Assembly: GCF_000143825.1 (NCBI RefSeq)
Contig: NZ_CM000961.1
Coordinates: 310,001-374,000 of the forward strand
DNA: 64,000 nt
Direction of reading: 5' to 3'
Origin: Corynebacterium genitalium ATCC 33030
GTDB taxonomy: Bacteria; Actinomycetota; Actinomycetes; Mycobacteriales; Mycobacteriaceae
Below are positions 45,149 through 53,875 of this stretch, one piece after another. The notes below the pieces were generated by a model. It did not search any database and had not been told where the DNA came from. It saw nothing but the letters and a program-made list of their open reading frames with translations. How positions within the stretch are numbered: the stretch's first letter is position 1; the number at the start of each line of letters is the position of its first letter. Both the position numbers and the translations under genes were made by a program.

Positions 45149-45162
45149 GAAGCGGGGCAGTT

Positions 45163-45264
45163 TTACTTGCCCAGTTTGCGACGCTGAACGCGCGTACGGC
45201 GCAGCATCTTGCGGTGCTTCTTCTTGGACATGCGCTTACGGCGCTTCTTGATCACAGAGCCCAT
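45163..45264 (-). CDS. Small ribosomal protein bS22 (AURKAIP1/COX24-like, 33 residues)
   Basis: This 33-residue, extremely basic product begins [20 protein letters not shown] and ends QRRKLGK. It matches the tiny actinobacterial ribosomal protein bS22 (Rv0500B position), which binds 16S rRNA in the small subunit. The ATG at 45264 has GAGG upstream (GCGAGGAAACCT). Too short for standard gene finders, but the sequence match and synteny with proC and the HTH gene are clear. Confidence 0.93.
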   Translation of the reverse strand: MGSVIKKRRKRMSKKKHRKMLRRTRVQRRKLGK

Positions 45265-45426
45265 AGGTTTCCTCGCTTCTCTTTGTACGTACAGTTCCGT
45301 GCCGCGTTCCGGTTCCAGGGCAGGTCCGGGGCAACGCCGCGAGGTGCACTCTCGAGGCGGCGCTCACGCAACATGAATGGGTACAAAGTCTAGCGCCGTG
45401 ACCGGGCGAATCCAAAAAGAGGGGGG

Positions 45427-45630
45427 CTAACTCACGTCGGAGTCGACGTCGTAGACCGAGGAATCCAGGTACTCGTTGACGGCGTTCTCATTCACGCGGA
45501 ACGAACGGCCCACGCGCACTGCCGGCAGCTCGCCGGAGTGGACCAGACGGTAGACCGTCATCTTGGAAACGCGCATGATCTCAGCGACCTCAGCGACGGT
45601 CAGGAACTTGCCTTTATCTTCAGTTGCCAT
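45427..45630 (-). CDS. BldC/excisionase-type helix-turn-helix protein
   Basis: This 67-residue protein contains a single MerR-like winged helix: FLTVAEVAEIMRVSKMTVYR followed by LVHSGELPAVRVGRSFRV. It matches small actinobacterial regulators annotated as excisionase family or BldC-like, here at the Rv0500A position beside bS22 and proC. No integrase or phage gene is near, so it is a chromosomal regulator rather than an excisionase. GGAGG lies upstream (AGCACTAGAGAGC region on the complement contains CTGGAGG). Confidence 0.85.
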   Translation of the reverse strand: MATEDKGKFLTVAEVAEIMRVSKMTVYRLVHSGELPAVRVGRSFRVNENAVNEYLDSSVYDVDSDVS

Positions 45631-45808
45631 GTTCTAGTTAAACCTCCAGCACTAGAGAGCCGGTGCGCGCTGTAGGCTTCCCCTCCCACAGTTGGACACG
45701 CACGTGCCGGGACCAGCCTAGCGTGAAAACAGTGTCACATGCGACTCAAAAGCAAGAAAACTTTCACTTTTTTCACAGCGGACCCCGGGGTCACTATCGT
45801 CAATCTGG

Positions 45809-46621
45809 TTATTCTCCCAGCTCAGCCGCCCGATTGGTGGCAGCCTCTACGGCCCGATAGAAGGCCCCACGCATCCCGGATTCCTCGAGTTCCCGGACGG
45901 CTTGGACAGTCGTTCCTGCCGGAGAACACACGTCTGCACGTAGATCTGCGGGCGGCTTACCCGAGCGCGCCAACATGGCCCCGGCACCTTCTGCCGTACC
46001 CGTGGCCAGCAGCATGGCAGTCTCACGCGGCAACCCCATCTGCACACCGGCATCCACCAACGCCTCCGTGAGGAGGAAGTAGTAGGCGGGGCCGGAACCG
46101 GAAAGGGCTGCGGCAGCGTCGATAAGCGACTCAGGCACGACGGCGACCTTGCCGCACGCACCCAGCAGCTCCGTGACGAGCTCTTGCTGGTCCTCATCGA
46201 CATACTTGCCAAATGCAACGACGCTGATGCCCTTGCCCACCTGCATCGGGGTGTTCGGCATGACGCGGACGATGGGTGTGCCCGCGCTCTGCGCCGCCTC
46301 CGTCATCGCACCGAGCGTGACGCCGGCTGCCATGGAGACGACGACAGTTGCAGTCTCGTTGCTCGCGATCGTCTCCGACAGCTCCTCGATCAAATCCGTG
46401 ACCGCGTACGGCTTCACGCACAAAAAGCACACGTCAGCGTTCGTCGTAGCCGCCTCGTTGTCGTCTGTCGTGTTCACGCCGTACCGGCGGTTCAGCTCCT
46501 CGCTGCGCTGCGGAGTGCGGTTTGTCGCTGTGATCGTTTCCGGGTCGACGCCAGAGTTGACCAGCCCTGAGATCAGGGCCTCACCGATATTGCCTGCGCC
46601 GATGACTGCAATGTTGCTCAT
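45809..46621 (-). CDS. proC: Pyrroline-5-carboxylate reductase
   Basis: This 270-residue ProC reduces pyrroline-5-carboxylate to proline. It has the NAD(P) fold AVIGAGNIGEALISGL at the N-terminus, RVMPNTPMQVGKGISV near 118 and the C-terminal signature LSGSGPAYYFLLTEALVDAG with DLRADVCSPAGTT. The gene lies between the BldC-like gene and a membrane protein gene, all on the minus strand, each with its own spacing. A decamer at 46117 encodes SerLeuIleAspAla. Confidence 0.95.
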   Translation of the reverse strand: MSNIAVIGAGNIGEALISGLVNSGVDPETITATNRTPQRSEELNRRYGVNTTDDNEAATTNADVCFLCVKPYAVTDLIEELSETIASNETATVVVSMAAGVTLGAMTEAAQSAGTPIVRVMPNTPMQVGKGISVVAFGKYVDEDQQELVTELLGACGKVAVVPESLIDAAAALSGSGPAYYFLLTEALVDAGVQMGLPRETAMLLATGTAEGAGAMLARSGKPPADLRADVCSPAGTTVQAVRELEESGMRGAFYRAVEAATNRAAELGE

Positions 46622-46693
46622 GGCTCACTAGCGTGCCACACCCGCCGAAATTCTCAACGAGAACAACCACGGGGATTCTTCTCCTGTAAGCGC

Positions 46694-46719
46694 AAACCCC
46701 GCACGCTGAGCGTGCGGGG
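46694..46719 (-). terminator. Hairpin terminator after the 408-residue membrane protein gene
   Basis: CCCCGCACGC-TGA-GCGTGCGGGG is a perfect ten-base-pair stem with a three-base loop, 22 bases past the stop codon at 46741 on the minus strand, followed by TTTGCG. The T-run is short, but the very strong stem and position fit a terminator that isolates proC. Confidence 0.65.
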
Positions 46720-46740
46720 CGGGCGGGGTCAGTGTTGAGA

Positions 46741-47967
46741 CTAGACGGCTGAGATCAGCGCCGGGCCGAACGTCATCACCGCGCCGGCAACACCGGCGAG
46801 CGTGAGAGTCAGGCCGTCGCGGCCGGTCTTCATCGCGCGAACGAGCAGCACAATGAGGCCCGTTGCGGCCACAGCCAACACTGCGACCACAATCGCATTC
46901 ATGGTGGCCCAAAGGTACTGGAAACCAAGGAAGACCAGCACACCCAGGATCAAGCCAGCGAAGACGAGCAGCACCAGCATGATCGGGTTGACACTAGTGT
47001 CCTCTACCTCATCGTCGTACTTGGCCACATCCTCGTAGGTCGGCTCCACAGCGCCATCGGCGCGGGCTTCATCAAGGCGATCCTCTGCCCGCTCCTGACG
47101 CGGCTCGACCTTGCGGTCCCGCACGTCCTTGCGGGCCCCTTCGCGAACGGGAGCGGCAAAAGCAGCCGTCTTCGGCTCGGTGCTCTGCTCATCGTCGACA
47201 ACAGGGATGACGTTGGTTTCGCTCGAATCGCGCTTCACCGGGGTCTCGTGCTGGACAGATGTCATCGGCGCGGGCTTCTCAGCAGGTTCCGGACGCACGG
47301 CAGGCTGAACCTGCGTAGCCGGCTCCGTTTCCGCGGCCTCAGCAGTGTCGCGCTCCTGGACAGCATCCGCGCGGGAAACCTTGCGCAGGGTCACGCCATC
47401 TGCGTTGTCAGGCTGCTCCGACGTGAGCTGCGTCGGCTCGGGCTTGGCTGGCTGCGCTGCCTGTGCTGGCTGAGCTGTCTGATCCGCCTCAGACTGGGAC
47501 GACTCAGCTTGGGACGGCGTGGACTGAACAGGACGGAACTTGGTCAGTGCGACCGGGGACTCGTCAGAACGCCCCTCGGTGGCAGACGCCTCGGCCGCAT
47601 CCTTGGACGCGGACTTCTGCGCAGTCTTTTCCTCGGACTTCTGCTCGACCTTCTGCTCGTCCGCAGGCGCCTCCGACTCGGCGGACTTCACACCCGCGTC
47701 AGACTTAACTGCCTCGTCGGGCTTGACCGCTTCGGCTGACTCGGAGCTTTCGGCAGTGTCGTCGTCAAGCGGCACAGAAGAGTGCTTGACCTGGGCCGGG
47801 CGGGCGTTGACCTTCTTGAAGGAGCCAGTCAGTTCGGCGACGGTCACACCGCCTTCTTCAATGCTGCGGCGACGACGGCGGCGGGGCTGGCCCTCAGCGT
47901 CGGTTTCGGGATTCTCCTGCTGCGCCCGGGCCATCAGCTCGGCAACAGTGAGTTGCTTTTCGGCCAT
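46741..47967 (-). CDS. Membrane protein with long acidic, disordered N-terminal region
   Basis: In this 408-residue protein, residues 1-315 are low complexity, rich in Ala, Glu, Ser, Gln, Val and Pro and almost certainly disordered. The first 45 residues contain a conserved-looking LTVAELMARAQQENPE and basic RRRRRRS segment. The C-terminal 90 residues hold three membrane helices (about 325-350, 354-376 and 384-406). The gene takes the place of Rv0497 of mycobacteria, next to ppx. Function is unknown. The start codon abuts the ppx stop. Confidence 0.8.
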   Translation of the reverse strand: MAEKQLTVAELMARAQQENPETDAEGQPRRRRRRSIEEGGVTVAELTGSFKKVNARPAQVKHSSVPLDDDTAESSESAEAVKPDEAVKSDAGVKSAESEAPADEQKVEQKSEEKTAQKSASKDAAEASATEGRSDESPVALTKFRPVQSTPSQAESSQSEADQTAQPAQAAQPAKPEPTQLTSEQPDNADGVTLRKVSRADAVQERDTAEAAETEPATQVQPAVRPEPAEKPAPMTSVQHETPVKRDSSETNVIPVVDDEQSTEPKTAAFAAPVREGARKDVRDRKVEPRQERAEDRLDEARADGAVEPTYEDVAKYDDEVEDTSVNPIMLVLLVFAGLILGVLVFLGFQYLWATMNAIVVAVLAVAATGLIVLLVRAMKTGRDGLTLTLAGVAGAVMTFGPALISAV

Positions 47968-48909
47968 CTACTCGTCTCCTTCAGACTGTCCCATGTCTAT
48001 CTGACGCAGGATCACGCCTTCGCGCAATGCCCACGGGCAGATATCTAACTTATCAAGTTTCAGTGCCCTCATGGCTGCTTCCGCCACCAGCGCGCCGGCC
48101 ACAATTTGGTGGGAGCGGTCGGAGGACACGCCTTCAAGTTCCGCCCGATCGGACGCCGTCATGCGGGTAATGAAGGCGATGAGCTGGCGCAAACCCGGAG
48201 CCGTCAGCGTGCGCTGGACGTAGGGGCCAGCGGACGACGGAGCGGAACCGGTCAAACGCGCCAAGGTCCGGAACGTCTTCGAGGTACCTACGGCCAGACC
48301 TGCTTCACCGCGGACGAGGAACTCTTCAGCGGCGGAAGACAGTTCCGCGTCAATGAAATCACGAAGAGCGTTCACCGTCTTCTTTTCCGGCGGGTCAGAG
48401 TCAAACCATTCATGGGTCAGGCGGCCAGCACCCAAGTCGAGGGAAACGGCGATATCCGGGACTTCGTCATTACCCGTGCTCATCTCCAGCGAGCCGCCGC
48501 CGATGTCCAAGTTGGTAATGCGCCCAGCGGACCAGCCGTACCAGCGGCGCACTGCCAGAAATGTCAGCCGTGCTTCGTCCTGACCGGAAAGCACCTTGAG
48601 CTTCACGCCGGTCTTCTTTTCCAGGTGAGCCAGCACTTCTTGGGAGTTGGTGGCAGACCGCACCGCAGAGGTGGCGAAGGCGAGGAATTCTTCGCACTTG
48701 AGGTTATCCGCCAGATCAGCGGCTTCTTGCACCGCTTCGGTGAGCTTTTTCACGCCCTTGTCGTCGATGTTGCCCTCAGAATCGAGCATTTCCACGAGCC
48801 GCAGCGACTGCTTCCAGTCGCTCATTGGCGTCGGGCGGCCGCCGCTTTTTGCATCTACTGCCACGAGGTGGACAGTGTTACTGCCCACGTCCAATACACC
48901 TAGTCGCAC
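47968..48909 (-). CDS. ppx: Exopolyphosphatase/guanosine pentaphosphatase family protein
   Basis: This Ppx/GppA family hydrolase belongs to the ASKHA fold. Motifs: [18 protein letters not shown] at the N-terminus (phosphate 1 loop), [13 protein letters not shown] near 132 (phosphate 2) and [13 protein letters not shown]. It degrades polyphosphate or pppGpp. The GTG at 48909 gives 313 residues and lies 7 bases after TAGTGT, consistent with a leaderless start; the GTG at 48942 would add 11 residues without homology. It diverges from the Cys-rich protein gene. Confidence 0.9.
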   Translation of the reverse strand: MRLGVLDVGSNTVHLVAVDAKSGGRPTPMSDWKQSLRLVEMLDSEGNIDDKGVKKLTEAVQEAADLADNLKCEEFLAFATSAVRSATNSQEVLAHLEKKTGVKLKVLSGQDEARLTFLAVRRWYGWSAGRITNLDIGGGSLEMSTGNDEVPDIAVSLDLGAGRLTHEWFDSDPPEKKTVNALRDFIDAELSSAAEEFLVRGEAGLAVGTSKTFRTLARLTGSAPSSAGPYVQRTLTAPGLRQLIAFITRMTASDRAELEGVSSDRSHQIVAGALVAEAAMRALKLDKLDICPWALREGVILRQIDMGQSEGDE

Positions 48910-48943
48910 AGGCTCAACACTAGACCGTCTACCGTGATTCACT

Positions 48944-49816
48944 GTGAACCAACCTGTGTTTTTGGGCTTTCCATCTGACTCCCCCGCTGGAAAATCAATC
49001 CGTGCAGGCCATGAATTGCCACCTGATTTCCCGCACGAATGGTTCGAATTCGTCCACCCCGACGATCCATTGCACTACTTCTCCCTCGACCTCACGTGGC
49101 TGGAATCGACATGGTCGTGCCGCTTCGGCACACCGCAGTGCCGCGGCATTTCACAAGAACTCCCAGTCGTTGGGTGCTGCATCCACGGTGCCTACCTGTC
49201 GGACGAGCACGACCGCGACGACCTTTACAACGCTGTCGCCGACATGCCCGCACGGTTCTGGCAGCTGCGCCCCGACGACGTCGACAGCTATATAGAGGCA
49301 GCCGACCCGACCGAGTTGGAGCCGTGGCTCGAGTGGGACGAGGACGATGAGGAACCCTCCATCAAAACAAAGCTTGTCGACGGAGCGTGCATCTTCGCCA
49401 ACCGCCACGGCCACCCCACCGGCCCCGGGTGCGCACTGCACCAGTGGGCAATGGATGAAGGCCGCAACATCATCGGTTCAAAACCGGAAGTGTGCTGGCA
49501 GGTGCCATTTTCCCGCGAAGACTCGTGGGAGGAGCGCGGCGACGGCCAAGAAATCCTGCGCACCACCATCGGCGAGTACGACCGCCGTCAGTGGGGCGAC
49601 GGGGGCGAAGACTTCGACTGGTGGTGCACCAACGACCCTGCCTGCCACTCTGGCTCGAGCACTGCGGTTCCTGTGTGGAAGTCGATGAAAGACGAGTTGA
49701 CGCAGTTGATCGGTGCGGAGGCATACGGGATCGTCGCAAAGCATTGCGAAGCCCGCGCCGCACTACCCGCAGAAGCGAAGGCCGTGCACCCGGCGACCCG
49801 CGCCGCACAATCGTGA
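48944..49816 (+). CDS. Conserved Cys-rich actinobacterial protein (Rv0495c position)
   Basis: This 290-residue soluble protein has an unusual number of Cys for a corynebacterial cytoplasmic protein. Pairs or singles occur in [12 protein letters not shown] near 51-62, [10 protein letters not shown] near 69-78, [20 protein letters not shown] near 144-163, [14 protein letters not shown] near 222-231 and KHCEARA near 267. Together with several His this suggests a metal site or iron-sulfur cluster. It resembles conserved proteins found beside regX3 and ppx in mycobacteria. Function is unknown. It is convergent with regX3, 19 bases apart. Confidence 0.75.
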   Translation: MNQPVFLGFPSDSPAGKSIRAGHELPPDFPHEWFEFVHPDDPLHYFSLDLTWLESTWSCRFGTPQCRGISQELPVVGCCIHGAYLSDEHDRDDLYNAVADMPARFWQLRPDDVDSYIEAADPTELEPWLEWDEDDEEPSIKTKLVDGACIFANRHGHPTGPGCALHQWAMDEGRNIIGSKPEVCWQVPFSREDSWEERGDGQEILRTTIGEYDRRQWGDGGEDFDWWCTNDPACHSGSSTAVPVWKSMKDELTQLIGAEAYGIVAKHCEARAALPAEAKAVHPATRAAQS

Positions 49817-49835
49817 CGCCGCGACGCCGGCGACA

Positions 49836-50537
49836 TCACGCTTCGAACTTGTAGCCCAACCCGCGGACAGTGATGAGCTGCTCCGGACGGGAGGGCTCTT
49901 GTTCGATCTTCGTGCGCAGGCGCTTGACGTGCACGTCGAGGGTCTTGGTGTCGCCGACGTAGTCCGAACCCCAGATACGGTCGATGAGCTGACCGCGGGT
50001 GAGCACACGGCCAGCGTTGCGCATAAGGTACTCGAGCAGGTCGAATTCCTTCAATGGCATCGGAACAGGCTGGTCGTCGACGTAGACGGTGTGACGCTCG
50101 ACGTCGAGACGCACGCGGCCGCCCTCGAGGATGTTCTCGCTGGACTCTTCCTCCCCCGGCGGGTCCGCAACATCGGAACGGCGTCGCAGCACGGCCCGGA
50201 TGCGGGCGATCAGTTCGCGGGTGGAGTACGGCTTGGTCACATAGTCATCCGCACCGAGCTCGAGGCCGACGACTTTGTCGATTTCCGTATCGCGCGCGGT
50301 GACCATGATGATCGGCACATCGGAGGTGGCACGCAGCTTCTTGCACACGTCGGTCCCCGACATGCCCGGCAGCATCAGGTCGAGCAGAACCAAGTCGACA
50401 TTATTGGCCTCGAACTGCGTCAGCGCGGCCTGGCCGTCCGGCGCGACAACCGCCTCAAAGCCTTCCTTGCGCAGAAGGTAGGCAAGCGGGTCTGCCAGCG
50501 ATTCCTCATCCTCGACGATCAGGATGGTCGGTGTCAT
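49836..50537 (-). CDS. regX3: OmpR-family response regulator RegX3
   Basis: This 233-residue regulator has a receiver domain with acidic pair EDEES near 8-12, phosphoacceptor Asp in LVLLDLMLPGMSG near 54-57 and Lys in DYVTKPYSTRELI near 102. The winged helix occupies about 135-230 (LKEFDLLEYLMRNAGRVLTR, VHVKRLRTKIE). It overlaps senX3 by 4 bases. By homology and synteny (regX3-senX3-gpm) it should control the phosphate starvation response. Confidence 0.92.
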   Translation of the reverse strand: MTPTILIVEDEESLADPLAYLLRKEGFEAVVAPDGQAALTQFEANNVDLVLLDLMLPGMSGTDVCKKLRATSDVPIIMVTARDTEIDKVVGLELGADDYVTKPYSTRELIARIRAVLRRRSDVADPPGEEESSENILEGGRVRLDVERHTVYVDDQPVPMPLKEFDLLEYLMRNAGRVLTRGQLIDRIWGSDYVGDTKTLDVHVKRLRTKIEQEPSRPEQLITVRGLGYKFEA

Positions 50538-51736
50538 TGCTGCTCCTTATTGTCCAACTCGGCGATCTCTGTGGGAACGACCGTTGCACTCGACGGGTCC
50601 GGTTTGTGCACCGGCAACTCGATCGTGAACGTTGATCCCGTTCCCAAACGCGACCACAGCTTGATATTACCGCCATGGTTTGCCACGACGTGCTTGACGA
50701 TGGCCAAACCGAGCCCCGTCCCGCCCGTCTGTCTCGACCGCGCCTTGTCCACGCGGAAGAAACGCTCGAACACACGCTTCTGGTCTTCCGGCGCGATACC
50801 AATGCCGCGGTCAGTGACGCGGATGAGCACCACCGAATCGCGGACGACTTTTTGGCTAACGCTGACTGGCTGACCTTTCGGCGAGTAATTGATCGCGTTT
50901 GTGATCAGGTTCGACAGAGCCGTGACCAACAGAGACTTGTCTGCCATGATCATTGTGTCGGTGCGTTCGCCGCGGTTGAGCTCGATCTCTTGGTTTTCGG
51001 CAGTGAGAAGGTTGCGTTCCATCGCTTCGTCGATGATCTCGTCGACGGTCACGGCGGCCATTTCCGGGAGCGCTTCAGCACCCTGCAGCTTGGACAGATT
51101 GATCAGGTCGGTGATCATTGCGCCCATGCGTTGAGCTTCCCCGACCAGTTTCTCACCGAAGTAGGTGACCATCTCCGGGTCGTTCGGGTCCTCCAGCAGA
51201 GCCTCGGCCAGCAACGACATGCCGCCGACGGGGGTTTTCAGCTCATGCGAGACGTTCGCCACGAAGTCGCGGCGGGCGGATTCCATGCGCACATTTTCAG
51301 ACTCGTCCACCGAGTACACGATGATGTAGCTGTTCTCCGACAAAGTCAGCGGCTGCACCACCGCGCGCACGTTGTTCACGCGGGAGCCGGTCGAGCGGTG
51401 CTTGAGGTTCAATTCCAAGACGCGGGTCTCTGCGTCCTCAAACACTTGCTTGCCGACGCCCCACACCTCCGGGTTCAGCGTCCTGTCATGCACAATCGAC
51501 ATCTCGTGGGCGCGGCCGTTGGACAGGATGACGTCGCCTTTTCTGCCCACGACAGTGACACCGGTCGGCGACCCCTGGATGACCAAGTGCAGGATCTGGC
51601 TGACTGTGCGGACTTGGTTGTCTGCGGGGTTGTCGCTGGTACGGGTACGCCCCCGCCAGCGGCGGAGCCACGTGGTTCCGCCGATCGCGAGGGCGACGAC
51701 AATGCCTCCCGCAAGGAAGGCGAGAACGTAATTCAC
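50534..51736 (-). CDS. senX3: Sensor histidine kinase SenX3
   Basis: This 400-residue kinase has one membrane helix at 3-22 (AFLAGGIVVALAIG), a PAS-like domain near 45-140, HisKA with phosphoacceptor His in FVANVSHELKTPVGGM near 160-175 and HATPase boxes NLITNAINYSPKG, RVTDRGIGIAPEDQ and GGTGLGLAIVKHV. The single anchor and PAS domain fit SenX3, which works with the phosphate transporter rather than an outside sensor domain. The GTG start lies 7 bases after GATAAT, suggesting a leaderless transcript. Confidence 0.92.
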   Translation of the reverse strand: MNYVLAFLAGGIVVALAIGGTTWLRRWRGRTRTSDNPADNQVRTVSQILHLVIQGSPTGVTVVGRKGDVILSNGRAHEMSIVHDRTLNPEVWGVGKQVFEDAETRVLELNLKHRSTGSRVNNVRAVVQPLTLSENSYIIVYSVDESENVRMESARRDFVANVSHELKTPVGGMSLLAEALLEDPNDPEMVTYFGEKLVGEAQRMGAMITDLINLSKLQGAEALPEMAAVTVDEIIDEAMERNLLTAENQEIELNRGERTDTMIMADKSLLVTALSNLITNAINYSPKGQPVSVSQKVVRDSVVLIRVTDRGIGIAPEDQKRVFERFFRVDKARSRQTGGTGLGLAIVKHVVANHGGNIKLWSRLGTGSTFTIELPVHKPDPSSATVVPTEIAELDNKEQQ

Positions 51737-51742
51737 GTGTTA

Positions 51743-51748
51743 ATTATC
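51743..51748 (-). promoter_or_regulatory. Predicted -10 of a leaderless senX3-regX3 promoter
   Basis: GATAAT on the minus strand ends 6 bases before the senX3 GTG, and no Shine-Dalgarno sequence is present. The promoter is between gpmA and senX3, so senX3-regX3 can be expressed apart from gpmA. Confidence 0.5.
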
Positions 51749-51767
51749 GCCTACTGCGTCATGCAGG

Positions 51768-52514
51768 CTACTTGTTGCCCTGGTTGGCCACGGCGGCCGC
51801 GCCAGCCTCAGCGGCCTCCGGGTCCAGGTAGGTACCGCCCGGGTTGGTTACTTGGCCGTTGTCATCGAACTCGTACACCAGCGGCATACCGGTGGGAATG
51901 TTCAGTCCGGCAATGTCCTCGTCGGAAATGTTGTCCAGGTACTTCACCAGCGCACGCAGGGAGTTACCGTGCGCTGCAACCATGACGTTCTTTCCGTCCA
52001 GGACCTGCGGCAGGATGGAGTCAATGTAGTACGGCAGGAAGCGCTCGACGACGTCCTTGAGGCACTCGGTGCGGGGAACCTCCGGCAGGAACGCGTAGCG
52101 CGGGTCGTCAGTTTGCGCGTACTCGTTGTCCGTGTCGATCTCCGGAGGCGGAGTGTCGTAAGAGCGGCGCCATTCCATGAACTGCTCCTCGCCGAACTCC
52201 TCACGGATCTCTGCCTTGTTCAGACCCTGGAGCTTGCCGTAGTGGCGCTCGTTGAGGCGCCAGTTGCGGGTCACCGGGATCCAGTGACGGTCGGCTGCAT
52301 TCAGGGAAATGTTCGCGGTGCGAATCGCGCGACGCAGCAGGGAGGTGAACACGATGTCCGGCAGAATGCCTTTTTCCTTCATCAGCTTGCCGGCGTTGAC
52401 TGCTTCAGTCTCGCCCTTTTCAGTCAGGTCAACATCGACCCAGCCTGTGAATTGGTTGGACTCGTTCCAGGTGCTCTGTCCGTGGCGTACAAGGATTAGC
52501 TTTCCGTTGCTCAT
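51768..52514 (-). CDS. gpmA: 2,3-Bisphosphoglycerate-dependent phosphoglycerate mutase
   Basis: This 248-residue glycolytic mutase has [20 protein letters not shown] near the N-terminus with the phosphohistidine, [16 protein letters not shown] near 88, RRSYDTPPP near 115 and [15 protein letters not shown] near 180 with the second His. The length and lid motifs mark it as the true GpmA, unlike the shorter phosphatase at 22.4 kb. The ATG at 52514 is chosen over an upstream ATG at 52526. Confidence 0.96.
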   Translation of the reverse strand: MSNGKLILVRHGQSTWNESNQFTGWVDVDLTEKGETEAVNAGKLMKEKGILPDIVFTSLLRRAIRTANISLNAADRHWIPVTRNWRLNERHYGKLQGLNKAEIREEFGEEQFMEWRRSYDTPPPEIDTDNEYAQTDDPRYAFLPEVPRTECLKDVVERFLPYYIDSILPQVLDGKNVMVAAHGNSLRALVKYLDNISDEDIAGLNIPTGMPLVYEFDDNGQVTNPGGTYLDPEAAEAGAAAVANQGNK

Positions 52515-52592
52515 AACCCCCAGCATGCCATTTTCTGGCTATTTTCGCTGGTCATTTTTCTCACAGGAAGTTAAGTAGAATTTCAGAAAGAT

Positions 52593-53870
52593 GTGGCTTA
52601 TGTTCTTCATGTGATTACTCGTCGTATTTTCTCTCCCGCCGTCGTGCTGGCTTTCGCGTTCAGCACTCTCACCCTCGCCACCGCCACTGAGGCAGCACCG
52701 CAGGCCCATGCTGACACGGGCGCTGCAGCTGCTCCCGGCGCGCCCATGCGCGTGCTGCCGTATGACCCCGAATTCCCGTTTGGCCCCGATGTCAGCGTCG
52801 AAGAAGCCACGGGCATGGATATGCCGCCGGAGGCATTCACTCTCGCCTGCAGCCAAGGCCCCATTGGTGATGTGCTTCTGCCTGATGGCACGACCCAGCG
52901 CATCATGGTGACCGCTGGCCACTGCGTCGTCGGTGACACCGAGACCGGCCTGCTGCTGGGCAGCGATGTCTACGCACCCACGCGCGACGGCTACGAACGC
53001 ATCGGCGCAACCGGCATGGTGCATTTCCAAGGCGGGGCGCCGGTGAATCCCCTCGCGATCCCGGAAACGGCGATGACCACGGTTGACTGGGGCATCGTGG
53101 TGCTTGACGACGACACTGCCGTCGACGGTTCCGCCTCCTCCAAGGACAAGGCGAACCGCAACGGCTCCACCCCCGTGACGCTGACCGGTGTGCGCGACTA
53201 CCGCACGCTGCGCCCGGGCGAGGTCTCCTTCGACAACTTCGGCCAGCCGATCTGCAAGGACGGAATGATCGGCGCTCGCAAGTGCGGTTACCAGCTGCTC
53301 TACACGGCGGACAACGTCTGGCACGTCTCGCTGGATTACAAGCACGGCGACTCGGGCGGGGTGAACTTTGACCCCTCCACCGGTCAGATCATTGGCGTGT
53401 CCTCCCTCGGCGTGGGTCCGCTGGGCACTGCGCAGCGCGCTGACCGCGCCATCGAGCTCGCCTACGACGTTCCGGACGGCCAGGTCAACGACTACTTCAC
53501 CCCCGCTGCTCCGAACCAGCCGCGTGCAGAGTTCGTCTCCATGGACGAAGAAGACAACGCTGTCGACTCCTACATCCTGGAGAACAACCCGGATGTGGCC
53601 CCGGAGGATCTGGTTCCGCCCACCAACCAAGAGGTCTTCGGCATGGTGGTTGAGTCCGCTCAGCAGGATGCCGCTGTCATCGGCGCAGAGGCGCAGACGC
53701 TCGCCGCTGGCTCGGCCGTGGCTGTCGCCACTGGACAGGCAACGGTTCCGGAGGTTGCCTCCGCCGCCAATGAGTTCGCCACCGAGGTGGGAACGGCCGC
53801 CACGGCCTACGGCAATGCCCTGTCCAATGTCGGCTTCCAGTGGGCGCTGGAGGAACTCGGTTACGAGTAA
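52593..53870 (+). CDS. Secreted trypsin-like serine protease
   Basis: This 425-residue exported protein has an N-terminal signal peptide (VLAFAFSTLTLATATEAAPQ, cleavage probably after AHA). The catalytic triad is visible: His in MVTAGHCVVGD, Asp in TTVDWGIVVLDDD and Ser in KHGDSGGVNFDP. The C-terminal 100 residues form an Ala/Val/Glu-rich helical tail (SAQQDAAVIGAEAQTLAAGS) of unknown role. The start is GTG 52593 or GTG 52611; TAGAAT at 52576-52581 suggests a very short leader. It is convergent with mshA and not part of a secretion cluster. Target unknown. Confidence 0.85.
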   Translation: MAYVLHVITRRIFSPAVVLAFAFSTLTLATATEAAPQAHADTGAAAAPGAPMRVLPYDPEFPFGPDVSVEEATGMDMPPEAFTLACSQGPIGDVLLPDGTTQRIMVTAGHCVVGDTETGLLLGSDVYAPTRDGYERIGATGMVHFQGGAPVNPLAIPETAMTTVDWGIVVLDDDTAVDGSASSKDKANRNGSTPVTLTGVRDYRTLRPGEVSFDNFGQPICKDGMIGARKCGYQLLYTADNVWHVSLDYKHGDSGGVNFDPSTGQIIGVSSLGVGPLGTAQRADRAIELAYDVPDGQVNDYFTPAAPNQPRAEFVSMDEEDNAVDSYILENNPDVAPEDLVPPTNQEVFGMVVESAQQDAAVIGAEAQTLAAGSAVAVATGQATVPEVASAANEFATEVGTAATAYGNALSNVGFQWALEELGYE

Positions 53871-53875
53871 AAGGG

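Noticed and set aside
45427..45630. Excisionase of a mobile element
   Set aside because: The protein resembles excisionases, but there is no integrase, attachment site or phage gene, and the position next to proC and bS22 is conserved in actinobacteria.
45631..45808. Possible GlxR (CRP-type) site near 45722 in the proC/BldC-like gap
   Set aside because: The half-sites CGTGA and TCACA are separated by eight bases instead of six, so the match fails.
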